Assembly: GCA_009692275.1 (NCBI GenBank)
Contig: SHZL01000075.1
Location: forward strand, 1-10,399
Source of the DNA: Lysobacterales bacterium
GTDB lineage: Bacteria > Pseudomonadota > Gammaproteobacteria > Xanthomonadales > SZUA-36
DNA: 10,399 nucleotides
Direction of reading: 5' to 3'
The stretch's first letter is position 1. Each line of letters starts with the position of its first letter. A program made the translations under genes and the position numbers. Under the pieces are notes generated by a model. The model saw nothing but the letters and a program-made list of their open reading frames with translations. It ran no database searches and was not told the origin of the DNA. Shown one piece after another: positions 1-6,183 of this stretch.

Positions 1-9
1 TTTCTTTAC

Positions 10-699
10 TCACGCAAGGAATTCCGCCCGCGTGTGGATGTTTTCCTTGAAGCATCCACCCAGTGCGGTGGTGCTGGTCTGCGAGTTGGAGTCCATCACG
101 CCGCGTGACTTAACGCAGTAGTGCGTTGCGTTTATGCTTACGGCAACGTTGTCGGTGCCCAACAGGGCCTGCAATGCAACCAGGATCTGCCGGGTCAGTC
201 GTTCCTGGACCTGCGGGCGTTGGGCAAAGAAGCGCACGATGCGGTTGATCTTGGACAGGCCTATGAGCTTGTCCCTGGGAATGTAGGCGACCCTGGCGAC
301 GCCATCGATCGTAACGAAGTGATGCTCGCAGGTGCTGGTCAGATCGATGTCGCTGATTTTAACCATCTCGTTTGCGCCCATTTTGTTGTCGATCAAAGAC
401 ATTTTCGGGAAGTGGCGGTAATCCAGCCCGGAAAAAATCTCGCGCACGTACATCTTTGAAATCCGGTGCGGTGTTTCCGCCAGGCTGTCATCGTTCAGGT
501 CCAGGCCCAGGGTCTGGATCACTTCGGTCATCAACCCCTTGATACGCTCGTACTTCTGCTGCTCGCTCAGGCCGGTTTCGATCATCGGGGTTTCGAGGCC
601 AAGCTCGATCAGCGTGTTTCTCACCAGCACAGCTTCCGGACTGAGTTCTTCCTCCAGGTGATTTGCCTGCCTGCCGAAATAGAGTGGTTTTACATTCAT
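10..699 (-). CDS. folE: GTP cyclohydrolase I
   Basis: Cytoplasmic zinc enzyme that converts GTP to 7,8-dihydroneopterin triphosphate, the first step of folate and pterin synthesis. The 229-residue protein is of normal length and is complete. It carries the family signature STCEHHF at residues 122-128 and HYCVKSRG at 193-200. The expected zinc ligands Cys124, His127 and Cys195 and catalytic His126 are all present. The core around SKINRIVRFFAQRPQVQERL (149-168) looks nearly identical to the E. coli enzyme from memory, so this is the zinc-dependent type IA enzyme and not FolE2. The ATG overlaps the folX stop in an ATGA, which indicates translational coupling. The stop lies 9 bases from the window edge, so the next gene of the operon is not visible. 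Identification is very secure. Confidence 0.98.
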   Translation of the reverse strand: MNVKPLYFGRQANHLEEELSPEAVLVRNTLIELGLETPMIETGLSEQQKYERIKGLMTEVIQTLGLDLNDDSLAETPHRISKMYVREIFSGLDYRHFPKMSLIDNKMGANEMVKISDIDLTSTCEHHFVTIDGVARVAYIPRDKLIGLSKINRIVRFFAQRPQVQERLTRQILVALQALLGTDNVAVSINATHYCVKSRGVMDSNSQTSTTALGGCFKENIHTRAEFLA

Positions 700-1130
700 G
701 ACGCTTTCTCCAGGAGTCTGAGGGTTTTGGCCTTGTCGTCTTGATACTCGAGCGACAGCGAAACGGAATCGGCGAAGCGCAGGGCGTGGGGCTTGTCAAT
801 CGAGACGCGGGCATGGTTGACGCCGGGATGGTAACTGCAGATGGCCAACACGTCTGCTACCAGTTTTTCCAGCAGGAGAAACCGCCCTTCCTCAACGTGT
901 CGAATCACTTTCTTGGCAATCACTTTGTAATTCAGTGCGTCGTCGACCTGGTCACGCAGCACGGACTCGGCGAGCGTGTAGTTGATCTCAATGTTGATCA
1001 CCACATCCTGCTGTTTTTCCATTTCCTCGGCATTGAAACCGATAAAGGTGCGCAAGCGCAGGTTATGGATGTTGATGGTGGCATGTGTCGAGGCCCTGCC
1101 GGGGTTGGGAAAAGCGGCCAGATTGGTCAT
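696..1130 (-). CDS. folX: Dihydroneopterin triphosphate 2'-epimerase
   Basis: Epimerises dihydroneopterin triphosphate to dihydromonapterin triphosphate in the cytoplasm, the branch leading to tetrahydromonapterin. The motifs NLRLRTFIGFNAEE (23-36), DALNYK (64-69), RFLLLEKL (83-90) and IDKPHALRFADSVSLSL (111-127) match E. coli FolX more closely than FolB. Lys113 is the expected catalytic lysine of the FolB/FolX fold. I start at the ATG at 1130 (144 residues) because it has a GGGAG ribosome site five bases upstream (1136-1140). A start further upstream at 1181 adds 17 residues with no family resemblance. About 15 residues at the N-terminus and 13 at the C-terminus exceed the usual ~120. It is first in the operon and overlaps folE by four bases. 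FolB (dihydroneopterin aldolase) is the only serious alternative. Confidence 0.94.
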   Translation of the reverse strand: MTNLAAFPNPGRASTHATINIHNLRLRTFIGFNAEEMEKQQDVVINIEINYTLAESVLRDQVDDALNYKVIAKKVIRHVEEGRFLLLEKLVADVLAICSYHPGVNHARVSIDKPHALRFADSVSLSLEYQDDKAKTLRLLEKAS

Positions 1131-1173
1131 GTGAACTCCCGATATTTCATTCAAAAACCAGCGAGAAGTTGAT

Positions 1174-1198
1174 CCCCCCAATCACCATTGCCCGGGGG
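1174..1198 (-). promoter_or_regulatory. Hairpin in the folX-folE leader RNA
   Basis: A GC-rich imperfect inverted repeat lies about 45 bases upstream of the folX ATG, inside the untranslated leader predicted from the promoter at 1245-1273. On the plus strand the C-run at 1174-1179 pairs with GGGGG at 1194-1198, and CAAT (1179-1182) pairs with ATTG (1187-1190) around a CACC loop. A CCC bulge sits at 1191-1193. It has no adjacent T-run and so is not a simple terminator. It could be a cis-regulatory or mRNA-stability element. I recognise no known riboswitch class in it. Confidence 0.35.
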
Positions 1199-1244
1199 AC
1201 TGGTGTTTACGAGTTGTTGCAATCAGAAAAGAGTTTAAATGTAT

Positions 1245-1273
1245 TGTATAAGTATTGCAAGAGACACTGTCAA
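1245..1273 (-). promoter_or_regulatory. Sigma-70 promoter for folX-folE
   Basis: On the minus strand a perfect TTGACA -35 box (1273-1268) is followed by exactly 17 bases and a TATACA -10 box (1250-1245). Transcription would start near 1238 and give a leader of about 108 bases before the folX ATG. Two of the TTGCAA repeats (1255-1260 and 1279-1284) lie in the spacer and just upstream of the -35 box, where a bound protein would affect transcription. This is a motif match only. Confidence 0.7.
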
Positions 1274-1278
1274 ACAAA

Positions 1279-1306
1279 TTGCAATAAAGTATACATAGTG
1301 TATAGA
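1279..1306 (+). promoter_or_regulatory. Candidate promoter for the DUF305-LVIVD operon
   Basis: On the plus strand TTGCAA (1279-1284) could act as a -35 box, followed after 16 bases by TATAGA (1301-1306) as a -10 box. The next 300 bases contain no better pair that I can see. A start near 1313 would leave a leader of about 100 bases before the TTG at 1411. The match is moderate, and the -35 box coincides with one of the TTGCAA repeats. Confidence 0.35.
1290..1304. repeat. Small inverted repeat TATAC-N5-GTATA
   Basis: A perfect 5-bp inverted repeat with a five-base spacer (TATAC, ATAGT, GTATA) lies between the two inner promoter-proximal TTGCAA copies and the DUF305 gene. It overlaps the candidate plus-strand -10 box. 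It could be an operator half-site pair or merely part of the AT-rich promoter DNA. Confidence 0.3.
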
Positions 1307-1398
1307 TAAATGATTATCTTGCAAGCGAACTGGGAAAGTCGTGTGCTATGATCCACTCAGTATTCCCCGCTCCACTGTTGGATTTCTTATTTGTCCCT

Positions 1399-1404
1399 GG
1401 AGAG
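1399..1404 (+). promoter_or_regulatory. Ribosome binding site that selects the TTG start at 1411
   Basis: GGAGAG stands six bases before the in-frame TTG at 1411, an ideal Shine-Dalgarno distance. The alternative ATG at 1348 has only a weak GGGAAAG nine bases upstream. The TTG start also places a classical signal peptide right at the N-terminus. Confidence 0.65.
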
Positions 1405-1410
1405 ACTCCC

Positions 1411-3888
1411 TTGACCCGTAACTCTGTTTCTCTGACTCGAGTGCTTCGCTGCACCGCTATTGGCCTGATTCTGCTGTGCCAGGTCGCCCTGGGCTCGGCC
1501 CAGGCGCCAATCATCCAACCGGGTGCGCCCGGGGCGCCGGTGCGGGTACTCAGTGCCGAAGAGGCGACTGCGATAGCTGTCACGAGCCACTCGCCGGACG
1601 ACGCCAGGTTCATGCAGGATATGATCCCGCATCATTATCAGGCCATCGAGATGGCTGCGCTGGTGGCCGATCGCACCAACCGGCCGGAGCTGATCGATGT
1701 TGCCGGGCGCATCAATGTCTCGCAGCAAGACGAGATTGAGTTCATGCAGAAGTGGTTGCGCGAAAACGGCGAGCGTGTGCCGGATGCAAGCTCGCACGAG
1801 ATGATGCACACCAGCCACACGATGGCTGGCATGGCCACGCCGGAACAGATGGCCGAGCTCGCGGCGTCCGAAAGCGCCGCCTTTGACCGGCTGTTCCTGC
1901 AGTTGATGATCAGGCACCACGAGGGCGCGGTAACGATGGTCGAGGAGCTCATGGAACAGCCGGGTGCCGCATACGATGCACAGCTGTTTGAGTTCACCAC
2001 CGACGTTACCAATGGCCAGGGCGCCGAAATCGAGCGGATGAACGTGCTCCTGGCCAGCCTGTCCACGGACCCGCGCGCCGGTCTCGAGGCCGGTCTGGAT
2101 GACGCCGGACAGGCGCTCATGAACATGAAACTCCTGGCATCGCTACCGCGGCCACCGGGCTTTTTCGATCCAGTTAACCCGGGTGAAAGACCGGCAGCCC
2201 CCTCGCAGCCGGACGCTGAACAGCCCGCCGGGCAGGACAAGAGCGACCTGCCGGTCGACGGCGGCGAGAATCCTGGGAACGAAGAGGCTGAGCAGGATGA
2301 AGAGGACGAGCGCTTTCCGTTTTTGAGCTTTTCCAATACCGACCTGGCCTTTGCCGGCAGCGTGATGGTCGTGGGCAGCTACCACGGCTTCAACGTCTAT
2401 CGTCTGCAGGAGGCTGGCCTCCCTGAACTGCTGAGCTCGGTGGTTTGCCCGGGTGGGCAAGGAGATGTCTCCATCGTCGGTAATCTGCTGTTCATGTCGG
2501 TGGAACAGACCCGGGGGCGGCTGGACTGCGGGCTCGGAGGCGTCAGCGAAGACGTTAGCGCTGAACGGTTCCGCGGGTTGCGCATCTTCGACATCAGCGA
2601 CCTGGCACGACCGGTGCAGGTGGGCGCGGTGCAGACCTGCCGTGGCTCGCACACGCATTCGGTTGTCGCCGGCCCGGGCGAAGACGGCAAGATCATCATT
2701 TACAACTCCGGCACCGCCGACGTGCGCAAAACAGAGGAGTTGGAACGCTGCATCGATGACTCTCCAGGCGACGACCGGACTGCATTGTTCCGCATCGACG
2801 TCATTGAGGTACCGGTCGGCCGGCCAGCCGAGGCGCGCATCGTTGACAGCCCCGCCGTGTTCGCAGATCCCGAGGCAGGCGTCCTGGCCGGACTCTGGCG
2901 CGGCGGCGATCACGGCGATGAAACCCAGGAAACCGAGCGCACCGATCACTGCCACGACATCACCGTGTTTCCCGAACGCGGCATTGCCGCTGGCGCGTGT
3001 TCCGGCAACGGCATTCTTTTCTCTATCGCTGACCCGCTGAAGCCGCAGCGCATCGATGAGGTCGTTGACGAAGGATTTGCCTATTGGCACTCGGCAACGT
3101 TTAACAACGATGGCACCAAGGTCCTGTTCACCGACGAGTGGGGCGGCGGCAGCCGGGCGCGCTGCCGGGCCTATGACCCTCTGAGCTGGGGCGCCAACGC
3201 GATTTACGACATCGTTGATGGCCAGCTCGAATTCCGCAGCCACTTCAAGATGCCGGCGCCGCAGGGCGAGACGGAAAACTGCGTGGCGCATAACGGCTCC
3301 ATCGTGCCTGTCCCGGGCCGCGACATCTTTGTGCAGGCCTGGTACCAGGGTGGGGTTTCGGTGATGGATTTCACTGATTCTGCCAAGCCGGTGGAGATCG
3401 CATACTTCGACCGCGGCCCTATGGATGCCGAGGACCTCATCTTCGGCGGTTTTTGGTCCGCCTACTGGTACCACGGCCGGATTTATGGTTCCGAGACCAT
3501 GCGCGGCCTGGACGTGCTGGCGCTGGTCCCCAGCGAATACCTGTCCAAAAACGAGATCGCGGCGGCAGCCCTGGCCGACCAGGGAGCTGCGTTCAACCCG
3601 CAGCAGCAGTTCCGCGTGACCTGGCCAGCTGACCCGGTGGTGGCCCGCGCCTACCTGGATCAACTGGAGCGCAGCAAGGCCTTGTCTTCGTCTTCCGTGG
3701 CTGACCTGGACGCCGCCCTGGACCGCGCGGCAACGCGGCTTCGGAAAGACACACGCGACGGGGAACTGGCGGCGAGGCTGGAGGCACTGGCCGCGACGTT
3801 GACAGTGGATGGGGGTGACGCCGCCAGCAAGACGCGGCGGACCGGGCTGGCCGAGACCTTGACCGGGATTGCGGCCAGGCTGCGATAA
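1411..3888 (+). CDS. Exported DUF305 - LVIVD beta-propeller fusion protein
   Basis: From the TTG at 1411 the protein has 825 residues. Residues 1-32 form a signal peptide (basic TRNSVSLTRVLR, a hydrophobic stretch, likely cleavage after AQA). Residues about 60-217 are a DUF305 domain with its paired motifs FMQDMIPHH (His74, His75) and LQLMIRHH (His169, His170). A Met/His-rich stretch lies between them (129-141). DUF305 proteins are ferritin-like helical bundles often linked to copper. An acidic Pro/Glu linker (about 259-301) leads to a propeller of LVIVD type (about 302-710), with blades such as GLRIFDISDLARPVQVG and GVSVMDFTDSAKPVEIA. It contains eight cysteines (346, 373, 410, 447, 514, 530, 585, 624) and histidines at recurring places (414/416, 513/515, 560, 627). 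An Ala-rich helical tail ends the protein. A periplasmic metal-handling role is inferred; the substrate is unknown. An AhpD-like gene follows after 27 bases. Confidence 0.85.
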   Translation: MTRNSVSLTRVLRCTAIGLILLCQVALGSAQAPIIQPGAPGAPVRVLSAEEATAIAVTSHSPDDARFMQDMIPHHYQAIEMAALVADRTNRPELIDVAGRINVSQQDEIEFMQKWLRENGERVPDASSHEMMHTSHTMAGMATPEQMAELAASESAAFDRLFLQLMIRHHEGAVTMVEELMEQPGAAYDAQLFEFTTDVTNGQGAEIERMNVLLASLSTDPRAGLEAGLDDAGQALMNMKLLASLPRPPGFFDPVNPGERPAAPSQPDAEQPAGQDKSDLPVDGGENPGNEEAEQDEEDERFPFLSFSNTDLAFAGSVMVVGSYHGFNVYRLQEAGLPELLSSVVCPGGQGDVSIVGNLLFMSVEQTRGRLDCGLGGVSEDVSAERFRGLRIFDISDLARPVQVGAVQTCRGSHTHSVVAGPGEDGKIIIYNSGTADVRKTEELERCIDDSPGDDRTALFRIDVIEVPVGRPAEARIVDSPAVFADPEAGVLAGLWRGGDHGDETQETERTDHCHDITVFPERGIAAGACSGNGILFSIADPLKPQRIDEVVDEGFAYWHSATFNNDGTKVLFTDEWGGGSRARCRAYDPLSWGANAIYDIVDGQLEFRSHFKMPAPQGETENCVAHNGSIVPVPGRDIFVQAWYQGGVSVMDFTDSAKPVEIAYFDRGPMDAEDLIFGGFWSAYWYHGRIYGSETMRGLDVLALVPSEYLSKNEIAAAALADQGAAFNPQQQFRVTWPADPVVARAYLDQLERSKALSSSSVADLDAALDRAATRLRKDTRDGELAARLEALAATLTVDGGDAASKTRRTGLAETLTGIAARLR

Positions 3889-3915
3889 TCAGGCCGCAAT
3901 AGGGGGAACCCAAAC

Positions 3916-4479
3916 ATGAGTTTTGTAGAACGCATCACCCAGGACCAGGAATCTGTCAGCGAAATCCTGCGGCCGTACGCACGGATTGCCGGGCCGCTGA
4001 GCGAACTGACTGAACACGTATTGCGCGGCAGCGACTGCGGATTCAGCGTTGCCGAGCGGGAACTCATCGGGGCCTTTGTATCCGGAGTCAATGCGTGCAC
4101 GTTTTGCTGCGAGACGCACCAGGCCGCTGCCGAAGCGATGGGAGTGCCGCCGGGCCTGATTGATGCCCTGCTGCTCGACATCGACGGCGCCCCGGTGGAC
4201 AGTCGATTGAAGCCCGTGCTGAGCTTTGTCCGGAAACTCACCTTGACGCCAACGCGCATGGTGCAAGCGGATGCTGATGCCGTGTTTGCGGCTGGTTGGA
4301 GCGAACGCGATTTCCACCACGCCATCATGATCTGCGGCCTGTTCAATTTTTACAACCGCATGCTGGAAGGGTATGGCGCCAAGAACACAGCAGACTTCCG
4401 CTTGACCGCCGGGCGGGACCTGGCGCACACCGGCTACCTGCACGTGGCTGAACGTGCGGATAAAGAGGCCACGCTCTGA
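3916..4479 (+). CDS. AhpD-like / carboxymuconolactone decarboxylase family peroxidase-related protein
   Basis: A 187-residue cytoplasmic protein of the AhpD fold, most like the 'uncharacterised peroxidase-related' branch of the carboxymuconolactone decarboxylase family. The active-site helix ERELIGAFVSGVNACTFC carries Glu49, Cys61 and Cys64, with His68 four residues on. These match the Glu-x11-Cys-x2-Cys-x3-His arrangement of AhpD, where the two cysteines reduce peroxide or a disulfide partner. A third cysteine (Cys65) directly follows the pair. His134 and His135 in the C-terminal half could belong to the proton relay. The ATG has AGGGGG nine bases upstream (3901-3906). Only 27 bases separate it from the DUF305-LVIVD gene, so they are probably co-transcribed. 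The context suggests redox or metal stress defence, but the substrate cannot be read from the sequence. Confidence 0.87.
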   Translation: MSFVERITQDQESVSEILRPYARIAGPLSELTEHVLRGSDCGFSVAERELIGAFVSGVNACTFCCETHQAAAEAMGVPPGLIDALLLDIDGAPVDSRLKPVLSFVRKLTLTPTRMVQADADAVFAAGWSERDFHHAIMICGLFNFYNRMLEGYGAKNTADFRLTAGRDLAHTGYLHVAERADKEATL

Positions 4480-4550
4480 CCGGAACAAAGGGCAGCTGGA
4501 CGCAGCAGGGAAGACCGGCGTGTGTTGCCTGGGTAATAATCACCTCCGTG

Positions 4551-5648
4551 ATGAAACCCAACTCCATAACCCGCTGTTTGCTGTTACTGGTCCTGAGCAT
4601 TTCCGTTCATGCCGGCGCGGATGCACCGGACCCCCTGCTGCAGACGTTTACGGAACTTGCGCCGGGCGTGTGGCTGGGCAATCGCCCGGACAGCACGCGC
4701 TTGCCGGTGACGCCCAATACCACCTTCGTCATCGGCGCGGATGGCGTAGTAGTCTTTGACGGAGGAAATCTGCCGCTGGTGGCAGACCGGGTGATAGAGA
4801 AAATCCGCGCGCTCACCGACCTGCCGGTCACCCACCTGATCATCAGTCACTGGCATATGGACCATGTGCTGGGCGTGTCACGTTATCTGCACGCCTTCCC
4901 GCAGGTGCAGATCATTGCCCATCCCTATACGCGTGAATTGATTGCGCGGTATCTGGCCCAGCATGACCAGGATATGCGCAATACCGTTTCAGACAACGCG
5001 CCCGAAATTGCCGCCATGCTGGAAAAAGACGCGCAATCCACAAAGCCTGTCATAGATGCAAAAACCGCAGCCTGGTACCAGCAATTCGTGGATGATTCAG
5101 AACTGCTTGAGGCGCAGTACCGGAATTTCGTGCCGGCTTACCCCAACCTGGTGATCGATGGCAACCTGAGCCTGTTCAGTGGCGGCCGGGATATCCTGGT
5201 CCAGTCCCTCGGTACCGGCAACACGCCAGGTGACCTGGTGATGTGGTTGCCACAGGAAAAAATTCTCGCCAGCGGCGACATCGTCGTGTGGCCCGTTCCG
5301 TATGGTCACGGCGGGCACCCAAAGGAATGGGCCCAGACATTGAGGAAGCTTGCGGCCATGGATTTTGCTTGGCTCATCCCGGGCCATGGCGACGTGCAGA
5401 CAAAACCCGTCTACATGGAATTACTTGGGGCCACACTGGAGAGTGTTTCCAGCCAGATGACCCTGTTCGTTGCGCAAGGCATGGACCAGGCCGCGGCCAA
5501 GACCGCACTGGACCTGTCATCGTTTGAGGCGCAATTTACCGGCGGAGATGCCTTCCTCGCAGCGCGTTTCGATGAATGGTTTACCGATCCGATTGGCACG
5601 GCCGCGTGGCTGATCGCCAGGGGCCAGGATCCGGAAATTGTGCAGTGA
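4551..5648 (+). CDS. Exported metallo-beta-lactamase-fold hydrolase
   Basis: A secreted or periplasmic MBL-fold protein; GTG at 4548 sits directly before the ATG at 4551, giving 366 or 365 residues. No clear ribosome site precedes either, so the start is uncertain by one codon. The signal peptide (basic start, LLLLVLSISVHAGA) ends near residue 24. Numbered from the GTG, the metal motif SHWHMDH gives His101, His103, Asp105 and His106. Asp244 lies in ASGDIV and His280 in PGHGD. The third-ligand position in LGTGNTPGD holds Asn225 instead of the usual His. I recall related periplasmic MBL proteins with GNT at this place, so activity need not be lost. It lies 71 bases after the AhpD-like gene and probably shares its transcript. 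The substrate is unknown; lactonase, beta-lactamase-like or sulfur hydrolase roles are all possible. Confidence 0.87.
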   Translation: MKPNSITRCLLLLVLSISVHAGADAPDPLLQTFTELAPGVWLGNRPDSTRLPVTPNTTFVIGADGVVVFDGGNLPLVADRVIEKIRALTDLPVTHLIISHWHMDHVLGVSRYLHAFPQVQIIAHPYTRELIARYLAQHDQDMRNTVSDNAPEIAAMLEKDAQSTKPVIDAKTAAWYQQFVDDSELLEAQYRNFVPAYPNLVIDGNLSLFSGGRDILVQSLGTGNTPGDLVMWLPQEKILASGDIVVWPVPYGHGGHPKEWAQTLRKLAAMDFAWLIPGHGDVQTKPVYMELLGATLESVSSQMTLFVAQGMDQAAAKTALDLSSFEAQFTGGDAFLAARFDEWFTDPIGTAAWLIARGQDPEIVQ

Positions 5649-5700
5649 TAAAGGGGACGGGGCAAATTAAGCCGCATTAATTTGCCCCGTCCCCTTTATC
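5647..5700. terminator. 24-bp perfect-arm palindrome, REP-like, likely bidirectional terminator
   Basis: The arms at 5647-5670 and 5677-5700 are perfect 24-bp reverse complements around the six-base loop GCCGCA. The arm contains AAAGGGGACGGGGCAAATTAA-type sequence and begins inside the TGA stop (5646-5648) of the MBL gene. A T-rich plus-strand stretch follows. A degenerate further copy of the arm end (CCCCTTTTATC) lies at 5704-5714. The position between convergent genes fits a terminator. The length and the GGAC-containing G-rich arm recall REP elements mobilised by RAYT transposases; this kinship is inferred from memory. Confidence 0.75.
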
Positions 5701-5734
5701 GATCCCCTTTTATCTATTTTACCTGGCTTTAGTG

Positions 5735-6088
5735 TCAAGGGCGGCAGTTGCTGGTTATCGGATCGCAGGAGTTGCCCCGGGCGCAATGTTCCGATGTTTG
5801 GCAGGTGGTATAGCAGAGTCCGGAAACCGGGGCGCATACGTAACCACCAGTGCTGCAGTCCTCTTCGGCGCCTGCGGTGTTGCGACTGATAGTCTGCGAT
5901 GCGCAATACGCGGTCACAAGACTACCGCCAGGAGCGGTCATCTCATCTATTCTCGCTTGCAGGATATTACGCTCGCGGGCCAGTGCATCGCGTTCCTCCG
6001 CCAGCGCCTGGTTCTGTTCTTTCAGTTGACGGATGCGCGCCTTCAGCGACTTGAGACACTGCGACAACACTGAAGCCGTAACCATCAT
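5735..6088 (-). CDS. Small leucine-zipper and Cys-rich protein, unknown function
   Basis: I do not recognise a named family. From the ATG at 6088 the protein has 117 residues; the adjacent ATG at 6085 is equally possible, and GGGAAGGGGG stands just upstream. An upstream ATG at 6124 would add 12 residues (MRCAVAWAWEGG) without a good ribosome site. Residues 12-50 form a strong coiled coil with leucine at every seventh position (15, 22, 29, 36, 43), then Met50. After a Gly/Pro break the rest holds eight cysteines (62, 78, 85, 92, 96, 102, 108, 115) in a spacing like small disulfide-knotted modules (VCAPVSGLCYTTC, HCARGNSC). The cysteine number suggests four disulfides and an oxidising compartment, yet no signal peptide or proper lipobox is visible. 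It is divergent from the peptidase-hydrolase gene and converges on the MBL gene. Confidence 0.65.
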   Translation of the reverse strand: MMVTASVLSQCLKSLKARIRQLKEQNQALAEERDALARERNILQARIDEMTAPGGSLVTAYCASQTISRNTAGAEEDCSTGGYVCAPVSGLCYTTCQTSEHCARGNSCDPITSNCRP

Positions 6089-6183
6089 ACCCCCTTCCCA
6101 AGCCCACGCCACGGCACATCGCATCAGCCGGAAAAATCTAAAAATTAGGACTATATTCAGGAGAACAACCGCAGGAGAGTGTC
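6089..6183. promoter_or_regulatory. Divergent intergenic control region
   Basis: This 95-bp gap serves both the Cys-rich gene (minus) and the peptidase-hydrolase gene (plus). An AT-rich core at about 6131-6158 contains TATATT (6152-6157) on the plus strand and, overlapping it, TATAGT on the minus strand (6155-6150) as possible -10 boxes. Neither has a convincing -35 box. AGGAG at 6173-6177, six bases before the ATG at 6184, is a strong ribosome site for the plus-strand gene. Confidence 0.4.

Larger units (their letters stand above)
1217..1324. repeat. Four TTGCAA palindromes in the divergent control region
   Basis: The six-base palindrome TTGCAA occurs at 1217-1222, 1255-1260, 1279-1284 and 1319-1324, with start-to-start spacings of 38, 24 and 40 bases. 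Two copies extend to eight-base palindromes, ATTGCAAT at 1278-1285 and CTTGCAAG at 1318-1325. The only other copy I noticed in the window is at 8051. The cluster spans the folX promoter and the upstream region of the DUF305 gene, which suggests operator sites for one regulator controlling both directions. I do not recognise the regulator. Confidence 0.5.

Noticed and set aside
1131..1181. Upstream ATG at 1181 for folX
   Set aside because: The 17 extra residues lack family resemblance and the ATG at 1130 has its own GGGAG ribosome site.
1241..1257. Direct repeat GTATTG (1241-1246 and 1252-1257) as an operator
   Set aside because: The two copies are one helical turn apart, but they overlap the -10 box and one TTGCAA copy in AT-rich DNA, so an independent meaning cannot be supported.
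2143..3663. Long minus-strand open frame of about 500 codons
   Set aside because: It lies wholly opposite the DUF305-LVIVD gene, shows no recognisable motif, and arises from the GC-rich codon usage of the real gene.
4480..4547. Separate promoter for the MBL gene
   Set aside because: TAATAAT at 4534-4540 resembles a -10 box, but no -35 box stands at a suitable distance.
5647..5700. CRISPR repeat or integration attachment site at the perfect palindrome
   Set aside because: There is only one full copy, no spacer array, no cas gene, and no integrase or tRNA next to it.
5732..6073. Plus-strand frame of 113 codons opposite the Cys-rich gene
   Set aside because: It has no ribosome site or motif, while the minus-strand frame has a perfect leucine heptad and a regular cysteine module, patterns unlikely by chance.
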